A DNA stretch of 64,000 bases, taken from Sedimentitalea sp039941015 (lineage in GTDB: Bacteria; Pseudomonadota; Alphaproteobacteria; Rhodobacterales; Rhodobacteraceae). Made by a program: the position numbers and the translations under genes. Shown here in pieces: positions 33,472 through 42,763 of the stretch; position 1 is the stretch's first letter, and each line of letters opens with the position of its first letter. The stretch lies in NCBI RefSeq assembly GCF_039941015.1, contig NZ_JBDVFI010000041.1. One strand, given 5' to 3'. The notes beneath the pieces were generated by a model that had not been told where the DNA came from, did no database searches, and saw nothing but the letters and a program-made list of their open reading frames with translations.

Positions 33472-35306
33472 TCAGCGGCCTCGGTACTCAGGAAACCTCC
33501 GGACTGGTGCGCCCAGAACTCGGCATATTGGCCTTGTTGCTCCAACAGTTCAGCATGGCTGCCCTGTTCGACAATGCGGCCTTGATCAATGACAAGAATA
33601 CGATCCATTTGTGCAATGGTAGAAAGCCTGTGCGCAATGGCAATCACCGTCTTGCCCTGCATCATGCCATAGAGCGTATCTTGAATCGCTGCCTCGACCT
33701 CGGAATCCAGTGCGCTTGTCGCTTCGTCAAGCAGCAGGATCGGCGCATTCTTTAGGATCACCCGCGCCAGCGTCACCCGCTGCCGCTGACCTCCGGAGAG
33801 CTTTACGCCCCGCTCACCGACCTGCGCGTCGTAACCGGTGCGCCCCTCCATGTCAGCGAGATCGAGAATGAAATCATGCGCTTCGGCCTGTTTTGCCGCC
33901 GCGATCACTTCGGCCTCGCTCGCATCTGGTCGTCCGTAGAGGATGTTGTCCCTCACAGAGCGATGCAGCAAAGCACTGTCTTGTTGCACCATGCCGATAT
34001 GGCTGCGCAGACTGTCCTGAGAGACGGTTGCGATGTCCTGCCCGTCGATCAGGATCTGCCCCGACTCGACATCGTAGAACCGCAAAAGCAGCTTGACCAA
34101 CGTGGATTTACCCGCGCCGGACCGCCCGATCAGTCCGATTTTTTCACCGGGCTGAATCGTCAAGCTGATGTTATCCAGCCCTCCGGTTTCGCGCCCATAG
34201 TGGTGCGACAGATCGCGAATTTCGATCTTGCCTTTGTCCAGCTTCAGCGGCTGTGCATCCTTTGCATCGACCAGATCAATCGGCTGCGCGATGGTCTGCA
34301 TCCCTTCGGACACCACGCCAAGCTCGCGGAAAAAGCTGGTCAGCGCCCACATGATCCAGCCCGTCATTGCATTCAGCCGCAGGGTCAGCGCGGTGGCCGC
34401 CGCAACAACGCCAACGCTCGACTGGCCAATCGCCCAAAGATAGATCGCCCAACCGACCACCCCGACGATCAGCAACCCGTTCAGCGCGACCAGTGTCATG
34501 TCCATGATCGTGAATATCCGCATCTCGACCTGAAAGGTCCGACGTGTGTATTCGATCGCCTCTTTGGCATAGGACAATTCGTGGTCGTGATGCGCGAACA
34601 TCTTGACCGAATGGATGTTGGTATAACTGTCGACCACACGCCCCGTGACCGTCGACCGTGCATCGGATGCCGCCTGCGAGGCTGGTCCGACACGGGTAAC
34701 GGTCCAACGGATCAGCGCACCATAAAGGACAAACCAGATCAGCAAGGGAATGATCAACCGGGCATCTGCCGCCATCAACAGGACCGCCGCGCCGATCATG
34801 TAGGCGAGCGAAAAGGATATCGCGTCAAAGACCTGAAACACCACCTCGCCGGCGGCAGGCGGGGTTTGCACAATGCGGTTGGCGATCCGTCCGGCAAAAT
34901 CATTCTCGAACCAGCCAACCGACTGTCGCAAGACATGCTTGTGCGCCCGCCAGCGGATCAGCGTGCCAAAGTTCGGCAGGATCGCATTGTTCAACATCGC
35001 GACGTCAAACATATGCAGGATCGGGCGCAGAAACACGATGAACAGCGCCACCAGCGCCAGTTCAAAGCCGTGCTCGGAGATCACCTGCCTCGGCTCTCCG
35101 CCCAGCATATCGACGATCCGGCCCATGTAGTAGATGAGCCAGATTTCGACCGCGGCAACCACAATCGACAACAACCCAGTCCACCAGAACACCTTTTTAA
35201 AAGGCTGGGCATAGGCCATCATGAACGGCCAAAGCCGGGTGGGCGGGCGATCTACCTCGGGGTAGTCACAATAGGGGTCAACGAGATTTTCAAAGTAACG
35301 AAACAT
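33468..35306 (-). CDS. ABC exporter, fused permease-ATPase (first of a tandem pair)
   Basis: A 612-residue paralogue of the next gene with the same architecture: N-terminal MFRYFENLVDPYCDYPEVDRPP, a six-helix membrane domain and an ATPase with GRSGAGKST, MVQQDSALLH, LSGGQRQRVTLARVI, ILLLDEATSALDSE and AIAHRLST. Both ATP sites of the predicted heterodimer therefore have a catalytic Glu, unlike asymmetric exporters. ATG 35306 has AGGAG 8-10 bases upstream; a longer frame to 35363 lacks this. In this family ~200-residue spacing and the first-gene tail QYAEFWAHQSGGFLSTEAAE suggest duplication of an ancestral exporter gene. Confidence 0.92.
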   Translation of the reverse strand: MFRYFENLVDPYCDYPEVDRPPTRLWPFMMAYAQPFKKVFWWTGLLSIVVAAVEIWLIYYMGRIVDMLGGEPRQVISEHGFELALVALFIVFLRPILHMFDVAMLNNAILPNFGTLIRWRAHKHVLRQSVGWFENDFAGRIANRIVQTPPAAGEVVFQVFDAISFSLAYMIGAAVLLMAADARLIIPLLIWFVLYGALIRWTVTRVGPASQAASDARSTVTGRVVDSYTNIHSVKMFAHHDHELSYAKEAIEYTRRTFQVEMRIFTIMDMTLVALNGLLIVGVVGWAIYLWAIGQSSVGVVAAATALTLRLNAMTGWIMWALTSFFRELGVVSEGMQTIAQPIDLVDAKDAQPLKLDKGKIEIRDLSHHYGRETGGLDNISLTIQPGEKIGLIGRSGAGKSTLVKLLLRFYDVESGQILIDGQDIATVSQDSLRSHIGMVQQDSALLHRSVRDNILYGRPDASEAEVIAAAKQAEAHDFILDLADMEGRTGYDAQVGERGVKLSGGQRQRVTLARVILKNAPILLLDEATSALDSEVEAAIQDTLYGMMQGKTVIAIAHRLSTIAQMDRILVIDQGRIVEQGSHAELLEQQGQYAEFWAHQSGGFLSTEAAE

Positions 35307-35359
35307 GGCGGGCGCTCCTGACGAGCCGAATACGAAATGCAAGGGGTGACGTCTGTCAG

Positions 35360-35375
35360 CCACCCAAACGGGTGG
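35360..35375. repeat. Short hairpin upstream of the exporter pair
   Basis: CCACCC-AAAC-GGGTGG, six perfect base pairs, 54 bases before the exporter start and 102 bases past the cca stop. There is no T run, so it is not a convincing terminator; it could sit in the 5' leader of the exporter transcript. Confidence 0.35.
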
Positions 35376-35477
35376 CGTATCAGCGTAGGCTGAACCAAAT
35401 CCCGTAATACATTTCGTACCCTCCGAATGTTTCAGGAGTTGAATTAGACGAAGATCGCCAATTTGTCACGCCAAAAG

Positions 35478-36632
35478 TCAAAGGGCGAGCAGCGCATCCC
35501 GATCCAGGCAAAAATCGGAGCCGATCCAAAGCGTTTCCAAACGAGCCAGTTCCGCACCCAGTTCCGGCCCCTGAAAGCGTGGCATCAGATCTTTGGCCCG
35601 TATCGGAAACTGTGCGGCGGCACCCCGGCTGACCTGATCTTCAAACTCTGCGCTCCATGGTTGCTCAAGGAGAGCAGAACGGACCAGCAGCGCATCCCCC
35701 GCCTCACCTACACCAAGCCGATAGCCGAGTTCCGCAGCACCGGTCGTCGAAACCGCCGCATTGCGCAACCGGTCGAGCGATGCCGCCTCTGCACGGCTGA
35801 GACGCAACGCATCCGCGGCATCCGTTCCACCCAAGACCGCCAACCGGCGCAATGGATTTGGGAGTACACCAGCCACGGATTCAACATGTACCAGCGGCGC
35901 CAATGATCTGTCATCCGCACCGGGTAGGAAGCGTGCAAACGCACCTGTCGTCCGCATTGCCGCCACCGAAGGCGCCGGGTCGGGTGCTGACAAGAGCTTT
36001 CGCATCTCCGACCCGATCCGCTCTCGCGACAAGAGGTCTAGGCCGTCCAGATTGGCGGCAATCGCCGCCAGCGCATCGGTGTCAAATCCGGACTCCTGAT
36101 CGCCATACCAGGCATGAAAGCGGAAATACCGAAGCGAACGGAGGTAGTCTTCGCGAATCCGGTCCTCTGCAGTGCCGATAAACCTAACCCGGCGCGCGCG
36201 CAGGTCAGGCAATCCATCCAACGGATCAACCACCGTTCCGTCCGGGCGTGCATAGATCGCGTTCATGGTGAAATCCCGCCGCGATGCATCCTCTGCCACA
36301 TCGGTCGAAAATGCCACAATTGCACGGCGGCCATCGGTCGAGACGTCTCTGCGAAAGGTTGTCACTTCGTGCGGCAGGCCATCCTGCAAAAGTGTCACCG
36401 TGCCATGGTCGATACCCGTCGGCACAGTCCTGATCCCAGCAGCCTTGGCGAGCGCCACAACCTGATCTGGGGTCGCATCGGTGGCAATGTCGATATCGCT
36501 GACATCGACATCCAACAACGTATTGCGAACGCAACCGCCGACAAAGAGAACCTGCGCACCCTCACCGCCCAAGGCGATACAGACAGCGCGGGTCGCGGGG
36601 TTTGTAATCCAGTCGGCGGTAAGTCTGGTCAT
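35478..36632 (-). CDS. cca: CCA tRNA nucleotidyltransferase / poly(A)-polymerase family
   Basis: A template-free nucleotidyltransferase that adds or repairs the 3' CCA of tRNAs; 384 residues, class II. VLFVGGCVRNTLLDVDVSDIDIATDA has the GG and DxD catalytic motifs, HGTVTLL and EVTTFRRDVSTDGRR form motif B, RRDFTMNAIY the ribose-recognition motif and EDYLRSLRYFRF the conserved ERxxxE-like helix. Many alphaproteobacterial relatives are short forms like this one. ATG 36632 overlaps the Nudix stop by four bases. All three tRNAs here encode CCA, so the enzyme would serve repair for them. Confidence 0.93.
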   Translation of the reverse strand: MTRLTADWITNPATRAVCIALGGEGAQVLFVGGCVRNTLLDVDVSDIDIATDATPDQVVALAKAAGIRTVPTGIDHGTVTLLQDGLPHEVTTFRRDVSTDGRRAIVAFSTDVAEDASRRDFTMNAIYARPDGTVVDPLDGLPDLRARRVRFIGTAEDRIREDYLRSLRYFRFHAWYGDQESGFDTDALAAIAANLDGLDLLSRERIGSEMRKLLSAPDPAPSVAAMRTTGAFARFLPGADDRSLAPLVHVESVAGVLPNPLRRLAVLGGTDAADALRLSRAEAASLDRLRNAAVSTTGAAELGYRLGVGEAGDALLVRSALLEQPWSAEFEDQVSRGAAAQFPIRAKDLMPRFQGPELGAELARLETLWIGSDFCLDRDALLAL

Positions 36633-37228
36633 TCCTGCATCCGGTCGGCCAAGGCTCGCAGCATGCGCGCGGTGGCACCCCAGATGTAATAAGGACCGTA
36701 AGGCACCGTAAAGTAATACCTGCGCTGCCGGCGCCAACGACGCGACTCGATCAGATAGTTTTCCGGCCGCATCAAGTGGTCAAGAGGCACGGAAAACACC
36801 TCGTCGACTTCGCCCGGTTCGGGCACGATACGGAAATCCTGCCGCAGCACTGCAATCACCGGCGTCACTCTGAATGACGTTACCGTTTCGTGCTCTGGCA
36901 TGTGTCCCAGAACCTCGGCCAGCCCCTCCGGCAATCCGATTTCCTCGCGTGCCTCGCGCAGAGCTGCGGCGGTCACATCCGCATCGCCTTCGTCCTGCTT
37001 GCCGCCAGGAAAGGCGATCTGTCCCGGATGATGCTTGAGAAACGAAGACCGTTTGGTCAGGATTACGCGCGGCTCGTCGCGTGCCAGCGAAATCGCCACC
37101 AGCACGCCCGCGGGGCGCAGCTTACGTCCCGGCGGCAGTACCGTTCCCGGGTTCAGGTCAAAATCGGAGGAGGCAGCTCCCGACCGATCAAGCGCTGCTT
37201 TCAGCCGAGAAATCGTATCACGTGCCAT
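36629..37228 (-). CDS. Nudix hydrolase, CoA-pyrophosphatase type
   Basis: A 199-residue Nudix enzyme with the box GGKQDEGDADVTAAALREAREEIGL and, before it, ILTKRSSFLKHHPGQIAFPGG, which matches the UPF0035/NudL signature (LLxxRSxxLRxHxGQVAFPGG) of CoA diphosphatases. The later helix ETVTSFRVTPVIAV is also typical. ATG 37228 (MARDTISRLK) is chosen because AAGGA precedes it at good spacing; an earlier ATG at 37234 lies too close to that site. It overlaps the hslO stop by 11 bases and the cca start by 4, so hslO-nudix-cca is one operon. Confidence 0.9.
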   Translation of the reverse strand: MARDTISRLKAALDRSGAASSDFDLNPGTVLPPGRKLRPAGVLVAISLARDEPRVILTKRSSFLKHHPGQIAFPGGKQDEGDADVTAAALREAREEIGLPEGLAEVLGHMPEHETVTSFRVTPVIAVLRQDFRIVPEPGEVDEVFSVPLDHLMRPENYLIESRRWRRQRRYYFTVPYGPYYIWGATARMLRALADRMQE

Positions 37229-38204
37229 CTGCATCCTTGGCGTCAAACCCGACCGTCGCCGGATCAAGCTCGTAATGCGCGCTGCAGAACTGGCAATCTG
37301 CTGTGACCAGACCCTCTTCGGTGGTCATCTTTTCGATGTCCTGTGCGGAGTAAATCGACAGACTTTGCCGCACCCGGTCCTCTGAACAGGTGCACCCAAA
37401 GCGAACCGCCTGCGCGTCAAAGACACGGGGTTGTTCTTCGTGGAATAGCCGAACCAGCAGATCAGTGGGCGGCACCACAGGCCCGATCAACTCTAGGTCC
37501 TCAACCGTATCGAGGAGGATATTCACCCGGTTCCAGTTTTCACCTTCTGCGCCATCAACGAGGTCTGTTGCGCTCAACACCTCGCCGCTGCCTTGCTCGG
37601 TCGCGACAAAAGGCGAGGCTTTGGGCATATGCTGAAGCATGATGCCGCCCGCGCGCCAATGTTCGGGATTGCCGGGTTCGGAAGATTTTCCGAAACTCAG
37701 AGAGAAACGCGTCGGCAATTGTTCGGACTGAGCGAAATAGGCTTCGGCACAGGCACTCAGCGACTCTCCGGCCAGAGGCGTAATACCCTGATAGGGTGCC
37801 ATGCCCTTGCCCTGATCGATCATGATTGCAAAATAGCCCTCGCCAACCTGCGCAAATGGAGCCTCGTCAGTCAGCCGATCCGCATCATAGCTGGCATAGG
37901 CCCGAATGCGCGCCGGCTCACTCTCGGTCGTGGGCGCATAGTAATCCGTGGCGATCATGCGAACCGCACCCTTGGATTGAACCTGCAAAGACAGTTTCCA
38001 ACGCAGCTTGACCGTCTGGCCGATCAGAGCGGTCAGCAAGGCCATTTCCGCGACCAGCGCCTCGACTTGCGGGGGATAGGCGTGCTGTCCAAGGATGCCG
38101 CCCAGTACGCCATCCAGCCGGGCAACCCGGCCGCGCATATCCGATGCGTCCAGTTGAAAAGGCAGAACCGTGTCGTCCCACGCGAGTTTTGATCCAATAG
38201 TCAT
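37218..38204 (-). CDS. hslO: Redox-regulated chaperone Hsp33
   Basis: A cytoplasmic holdase chaperone activated by oxidation: 328 residues. The redox switch is intact: FGCTCSEDRV (CxC) and TADCQFCSAHYEL (CxxC) provide the four zinc-binding Cys that form disulfides under stress. The N-terminal DASDMRGRVARL and the EGYFAIMIDQGKGMAPYQGI region are typical of the family. It is the first gene of the hslO-nudix-cca operon and divergent from a second Nudix gene with 77 bases between the starts. Confidence 0.96.
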   Translation of the reverse strand: MTIGSKLAWDDTVLPFQLDASDMRGRVARLDGVLGGILGQHAYPPQVEALVAEMALLTALIGQTVKLRWKLSLQVQSKGAVRMIATDYYAPTTESEPARIRAYASYDADRLTDEAPFAQVGEGYFAIMIDQGKGMAPYQGITPLAGESLSACAEAYFAQSEQLPTRFSLSFGKSSEPGNPEHWRAGGIMLQHMPKASPFVATEQGSGEVLSATDLVDGAEGENWNRVNILLDTVEDLELIGPVVPPTDLLVRLFHEEQPRVFDAQAVRFGCTCSEDRVRQSLSIYSAQDIEKMTTEEGLVTADCQFCSAHYELDPATVGFDAKDADGT

Positions 38205-38281
38205 GGGGTTTCCTTACGCGCCGCAGATTGGCATACCGAGGCTATATAGGGGCCGCAACCGGCGATGTAAGGGCAAAATCA

Positions 38282-38734
38282 ATGATACGACGCTTTGGCG
38301 CGCCGCCGGAGAAGGGCCAAACCTATGTGCGCCGGGTCGGAGCCTATGCGCTTCTGCCCAAGGGCAAGCATCTGCTTTTGACCTGTCAATCCGATCCGGA
38401 CCCCGATCTGCAGCTTCCTGGAGGCGGAGTGGACCCGGGTGAATCTCCGGTCAGAGCGCTGCATCGAGAAGTATACGAGGAAACCGGCTGGCATATCGCG
38501 GAACCACGCCGTATCGGGGCCTTTCGCCGTTTCGTCTATATGCCCGAGTATGATCTCTGGGCAGAAAAGATCTGTCTGATCTACGTCGCCCGGCCAACGC
38601 TGCGGATCGGCCCCCCGACCGAACCTTTGCATCAGGAGATCTGGGCGTCGGCCTCTATGGCGGCAAAAGTGTTGGGAAACGCGGGCGACAGACATTTTGC
38701 GTCGATGCTTGTCACGTCAATCATCAGGCCCTGA
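38282..38734 (+). CDS. Nudix hydrolase
   Basis: A 150-residue Nudix enzyme with box GGGVDPGESPVRALHREVYEETGW and the preceding LLLTCQSDPDPDLQLPGGG. It lacks the NudL signature of the neighbouring enzyme and looks closer to nucleotide or ADP-ribose hydrolases of the MutT type; the substrate cannot be told. ATG 38282 (MIRRFGAPPEKGQTY) is preferred to 38228, which lies close to the divergent hslO promoter. Its stop overlaps the convergent phosphatase gene's end by 11 bases. Confidence 0.88.
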   Translation: MIRRFGAPPEKGQTYVRRVGAYALLPKGKHLLLTCQSDPDPDLQLPGGGVDPGESPVRALHREVYEETGWHIAEPRRIGAFRRFVYMPEYDLWAEKICLIYVARPTLRIGPPTEPLHQEIWASASMAAKVLGNAGDRHFASMLVTSIIRP

Positions 38735-40001
38735 ACTCGAATAAAGTGGCGGAGACATCATCCTCCATTCCAAATTCGGGCGACATTTTTTGGGTCAAGG
38801 CCCAGAAAAGATCATTCAGAAATTCCTTTCCCGCGCGCTTGTCCGGGCATCCTTTGATCAGATTCACCAATCCCTGCTCTTCCAGCATCTCGCCATTGGT
38901 CAGCCTGCTTTCCGTAAAGCCGTCAGAGTAAAGCAGGACCCTGTCGCCCGGCCTCAATTGGATATCAAATTGCGTGCACTTGATTTCCGGCAGCAATCCA
39001 ATGGGAACGCCACCCTCGCCCACGAATTCCGAAGCTCCGTCAGCGCGCAGTATCAACGGACACGGATGTCCTGATTGTACCATCTTCAGAACGCCGGATT
39101 GCAGGTCAGCTACGGCGTAGATCATGGTAAAATATTCCTCGATCCCGGAATCCGCGAGCAATCGTTCGTTCAGCATCTTGGCAACTGTTCCAGGATCCCG
39201 AAAGGCGTAGCTTCCATCAGCCTGCCGATCCATGCCCAAATTCTGATCCGGATAGTCACTGCTCAGCAAACCACCCAGTTTGGCGGTCATCATCGCGGAT
39301 GTAATGCCATGACCGGAAACATCGATCGAATAAAATGCGACTTTTTGATCGTTTGGCGAGAACATCCCCACCAGATCGCCACCGATATGGCCACAAGGTT
39401 TCAACAACAGGCTTACCCGCGAGCGGCCAAAGGTCCGCGAGAGTTCGGGGACGAGGGATTGCTGGATCTTCTTGGCCTGAATCAGATCCTTGTCGATCGT
39501 GTCATAGGCTACGCGAAGCTGGGCGAGCGTGTCGGATATCATCTTGTTCTTATCCGACAATTCGCGCTGCATCTCGAGAATTCTCTCGCCTGCAGAGATG
39601 CGCGCGCGCAACTCGTCGGCATTAACCGGTTTGGTCAGAAAATCATCCGCCCCAGCGTCCAGACCCTGGGCGACCTCGTTCTTTTCGCTCTTGGAGGTGA
39701 GAAGGATAAAATAGGCATAATCAGCACCAGACAAGTCTCGAAAGACGCGGCAGAATTCCAGCCCGGACATCCCCGGCATCATCCAGTCGCTCAAGACCAG
39801 ATCGGGGCGGAAATTGCGGCATAGTTCTATCGCCATATCACCGCTTTCCGCTTCGATGACATCAAAGCCCCACTTTTTGAGCGATGAGGCGATGATGCGG
39901 CGTTGCAGGCGGCTGTCATCCACCAGAAGAACCTGTCGAATCGACCTGAAATCAGATTGGCCTGCGATCTGAATCCGGCTTGCCGGAATAGCAGTAGACA
40001 T
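38724..40001 (-). CDS. Response regulator with PP2C (SpoIIE/RsbU) phosphatase output
   Basis: A 425-residue two-domain protein. The receiver (22-140) has D29/D30, phospho-acceptor D72 (LSDWMMPGMSG), and K124 (FLTKP). A coiled-coil linker (~140-180) leads to a PP2C phosphatase: GGDLVG (207-212), DVSGHG (227-232), and the late MEDDVS metal Asp. Such proteins usually dephosphorylate an anti-sigma-factor antagonist in a partner switch; no anti-sigma or STAS gene is adjacent. An HPt protein is encoded divergently 161 bases away and is a likely phosphate donor. ATG 40001 is clear. Confidence 0.93.
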   Translation of the reverse strand: MSTAIPASRIQIAGQSDFRSIRQVLLVDDSRLQRRIIASSLKKWGFDVIEAESGDMAIELCRNFRPDLVLSDWMMPGMSGLEFCRVFRDLSGADYAYFILLTSKSEKNEVAQGLDAGADDFLTKPVNADELRARISAGERILEMQRELSDKNKMISDTLAQLRVAYDTIDKDLIQAKKIQQSLVPELSRTFGRSRVSLLLKPCGHIGGDLVGMFSPNDQKVAFYSIDVSGHGITSAMMTAKLGGLLSSDYPDQNLGMDRQADGSYAFRDPGTVAKMLNERLLADSGIEEYFTMIYAVADLQSGVLKMVQSGHPCPLILRADGASEFVGEGGVPIGLLPEIKCTQFDIQLRPGDRVLLYSDGFTESRLTNGEMLEEQGLVNLIKGCPDKRAGKEFLNDLFWALTQKMSPEFGMEDDVSATLFEFRA

Positions 40002-40051
40002 GGTGAATCCGCGTTTTGTTACCTGTTTCGCCTCATCTTGAGCGCTACAGC

Positions 40052-40072
40052 TTAACCGCGAATGAAGGTTAA
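40052..40072. promoter_or_regulatory. Inverted repeat between the phosphatase and HPt genes
   Basis: TTAACC-N9-GGTTAA in the divergent region, 51 bases before the phosphatase start and 91 bases before the HPt start. It could bind a dimeric regulator controlling both genes. It is not a CtrA site (spacing and orientation differ). Confidence 0.4.
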
Positions 40073-40162
40073 ATTTGTTCGCAGTATGCCCCTGTTCATT
40101 TACCCGGCATTTGCCCAGTCTGTGCGCATGCTATGGTTTTCGAGTATGATGATGGATGAGAC

Positions 40163-40495
40163 ATGATTGATTGGTCTCGGGTAAACGAACTGTGTGGCGA
40201 AGTTGGCGCTGAAGAATTTGACGAGGTCGTCGAACTCTTTCTGGAAGAAGTCGAAGAGGTCATTGCAAAGTTACGGACGGCACCGGACATATCGCAACTT
40301 GAGCAGGATTTGCATTTCCTCAAAGGCAGCGCACTAAGCTTGGGTTTCGCTACTTTCTCAGACCTTTGTCAGGTCGGGGAACGCGTTTGCGCAGATGGGC
40401 AGGCAGATCAGGTGAACGTCCCCGAAATCATAGCGGAATTCGAGAGATCCAAGGCTGGATTTCTTGCCGAATTGCCAGTGCGGCTGGCCGCTTGA
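40163..40495 (+). CDS. Histidine phosphotransfer (HPt) protein
   Basis: A 110-residue single-domain HPt protein with phospho-accepting H51 in the motif LHFLKGSALSLGF. It is acidic (runs of Glu near the N terminus) and purely helical. It is divergent from the receiver-phosphatase gene, which makes that protein its most probable partner; the kinase that charges it is not in this region. ATG 40163 has GGATGAGAC before it. Confidence 0.9.
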   Translation: MIDWSRVNELCGEVGAEEFDEVVELFLEEVEEVIAKLRTAPDISQLEQDLHFLKGSALSLGFATFSDLCQVGERVCADGQADQVNVPEIIAEFERSKAGFLAELPVRLAA

Positions 40496-40571
40496 TCGAA
40501 AGTCGGTATGTGAACTTGCCGCGTACGAAGATAAGATTGGTGATCTTGGATTGGCACGTGGTCGACATTTT

Positions 40572-41798
40572 CTAGACCAGAAACTGCGCCAAGGTGTCGT
40601 CATTGGTGATGTCGCGGTAGGCAAACCCGGCCTCGTCTAAGCGCGCGAACAACCGCACGAAGCTGTCCGAGTGCTTGCTTTCGATACCAATCAGAACCGA
40701 CCCGAAATTGCGTGCCGATTTCTTTAGGTACTCAAATCGCGCGATATCGTCGTCTGGTCCAAGAATTTCGAGGAAATCTCGCAATGCACCGGGCCGTTGC
40801 GGTAATCGCAAGATCAGGTATTTCTTGACCCCTGAGTACCGTAACGCACGTTCTTTGACTTCAGGCAGGCGTTCGAAATCGAAATTGCCGCCCGACGTGA
40901 CGCAAACGACCGTCTTGCCGCGAATCTCGGTTTGCAACTCGCCAAGCGCCTCGACAGACAAAGCTCCGGCCGGTTCAAGAACGATGCCTTCGACATTCAG
41001 CATCTCGATCATCGTGGAGCATATGCGGTCTTCGTGCAGAACGATCACGTCTGACAGGGGAAAGTCCTTCAGTAACGCGAACGTCTTTTCCCCGATCCGC
41101 CCAACGGCCGCACCGTCAACAAAGGTGTCGACGTGCGGCAAAGTAACCGGATGCCCTGCCGCCAGCGCGGCTTTCAGGCAGGCACCACCGGCCGGCTCGA
41201 CAAAGACGGCGTGGGTGTCTTGACCAAAATAGGTAGACACACCGGATGACATGCCACCGCCACCCACGGGCAAGAGGATCATATCCGGAGCCTTGCCCAA
41301 CTGATCCTCAATTTCAACGGCGACCGATGCCTGCCCTTCGATGACATCCTCGTCGTCAAACGGTGACAGAAAATATCCACCTTCTTGTTTGCACCACTCC
41401 TGCGCCTTAGCCAGAGTTACGTCGAAATAGTCACCGACCAGATGTATCTCGACATGATCACCGCCAAACATGCGGGTCTTTTGAATTTTCTGCTGCGGTG
41501 TGGTGACCGGCATGAAAATCACGCCTTTGACCCCCATATGCATGCACATGAATGCCACGCCTTGCGCATGGTTTCCGGCGCTGGCGCACACAAACAGCTT
41601 CTGTTCCGGCAATTTGCGCATGGCATTGAAGGCCCCGCGCAGCTTGTAGGATCGGACCGGGCTCAGGTCTTCGCGTTTAAGCCAGATATCCGCGCCGAAT
41701 CGATCGGACAGATGAACGTTCCGCTGCAGCGGCGTTTGCGGGAACACCTCGCGCATGGCTACCTCGGCAAGCCGGGCCTTATCCTGAAAATCGCTCAT
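40572..41798 (-). CDS. ilvA: Threonine ammonia-lyase (threonine dehydratase)
   Basis: A PLP enzyme that converts threonine to 2-oxobutanoate, the first step of isoleucine synthesis. 408 residues; PLP-binding K52 in RSYKLRGAFNAM, phosphate-binding loop GGGGMSSG, and one C-terminal ACT-like domain (KKYLILRLPQRPGALRDFL). The single ACT domain and the ~410 length match the shorter form rather than E. coli IlvA (514). Isoleucine inhibition through the ACT domain is likely. It is a single gene. Confidence 0.95.
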   Translation of the reverse strand: MSDFQDKARLAEVAMREVFPQTPLQRNVHLSDRFGADIWLKREDLSPVRSYKLRGAFNAMRKLPEQKLFVCASAGNHAQGVAFMCMHMGVKGVIFMPVTTPQQKIQKTRMFGGDHVEIHLVGDYFDVTLAKAQEWCKQEGGYFLSPFDDEDVIEGQASVAVEIEDQLGKAPDMILLPVGGGGMSSGVSTYFGQDTHAVFVEPAGGACLKAALAAGHPVTLPHVDTFVDGAAVGRIGEKTFALLKDFPLSDVIVLHEDRICSTMIEMLNVEGIVLEPAGALSVEALGELQTEIRGKTVVCVTSGGNFDFERLPEVKERALRYSGVKKYLILRLPQRPGALRDFLEILGPDDDIARFEYLKKSARNFGSVLIGIESKHSDSFVRLFARLDEAGFAYRDITNDDTLAQFLV

Positions 41799-41860
41799 CC
41801 GGCATCAATGGCCCAGCAAACCGCCCATAACAAGCCCCGGAGCCCGCCGCGCCTGACGGT

Positions 41861-42634
41861 TTAGTCAAAAGACCGTCCCTCGACAAAATGCCCGTACAAG
41901 GTGGTCATCAGGCTCGCGTTGAAGAACAATTGGAGCATCCATACGATCAAAAGCGACGGCCACATAAGAAATGGCGTGAGCATGGAGGTTGTGCCGATAA
42001 GAAGACTCAGCATGAAATTCACCAAGCCAGCAAACAGAACGACCACGATCAACGTACTCGTCGCACCATTGGTCGCGGCCCAAGCTTCGGACAACTTCAG
42101 TGGCTTTTCAATCGCAGCCGCCGGCAAAACGGGAAGGAACCGATAGAACGCGAGTGACAAGACGAACATAAACAGCAGGTAGAGAAGATTTACTGCGACG
42201 GCCCCGCCTGAGCCGATCCCACCGAGGGATGTGAGCCCGAACATGACTATAAACATAAACAGGCCCAGGATCAGACAAATCATCAGAAACCGACCGACAT
42301 AGGCAAGCACAGGGCCAAGCCGAAACGGCGGGAGCCATCGATTGGGGTATTCCTCAAGTAAAACAAATCGATGCCAGGAAATGACGATCCACAAGAAGCC
42401 CAACATGTAGATGATCACTGCCAGACTCAGGTAAGCAAAACCTTCATCGGCCTTTAACATCTCATACATTGCCTCCGGGTCGATAAGCGAGATCATGCTG
42501 AACCCTCCCATCGACAGGATCGCATACACAACCGCACACACGATCAACAACGGCAGCAGGCCGATCTTTAGCACCTGCTCGGCGTTTCTGATCAACATCC
42601 CGACGGAATGGACAACGATGTTCCAAGCTTTCAA
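41861..42634 (-). CDS. Polytopic membrane protein of unknown function
   Basis: A 257-residue inner-membrane protein with about six hydrophobic segments (near residues 22-42, 70-90, 110-135, 148-168, 195-220 and 227-247). The start is TTG 42634 (followed by KAWNIVVHSVG), since GGGAG lies 8 bases before it; an in-frame TTG at 42649 would overlap that site. It is divergent from argG with 129 bases between starts, and 62 bases upstream of ilvA. I recognise no specific family; it resembles uncharacterised proteins found in alphaproteobacteria. Confidence 0.75.
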   Translation of the reverse strand: MKAWNIVVHSVGMLIRNAEQVLKIGLLPLLIVCAVVYAILSMGGFSMISLIDPEAMYEMLKADEGFAYLSLAVIIYMLGFLWIVISWHRFVLLEEYPNRWLPPFRLGPVLAYVGRFLMICLILGLFMFIVMFGLTSLGGIGSGGAVAVNLLYLLFMFVLSLAFYRFLPVLPAAAIEKPLKLSEAWAATNGATSTLIVVVLFAGLVNFMLSLLIGTTSMLTPFLMWPSLLIVWMLQLFFNASLMTTLYGHFVEGRSFD

Positions 42635-42763
42635 AGTTCTAACTCCCAAAACAGTCTTCTCCCGGACGTTAAACCCTGCTTTGGCCTATAGAAAGCCCCG
42701 GCATCTTGCCCCTTCGGCCAAAAGACGGTATCGGCGCTGCAATCCACTGATGAGGTTACTTTT

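Noticed and set aside
33876..35321. 481-codon plus-strand frame opposite the ABC exporter
   Set aside because: Antisense shadow of a gene with complete ABC motifs.
40052..40072. TTAACC...GGTTAA as a CtrA site
   Set aside because: CtrA needs direct TTAA repeats spaced by 7; here they are inverted with a different spacing.
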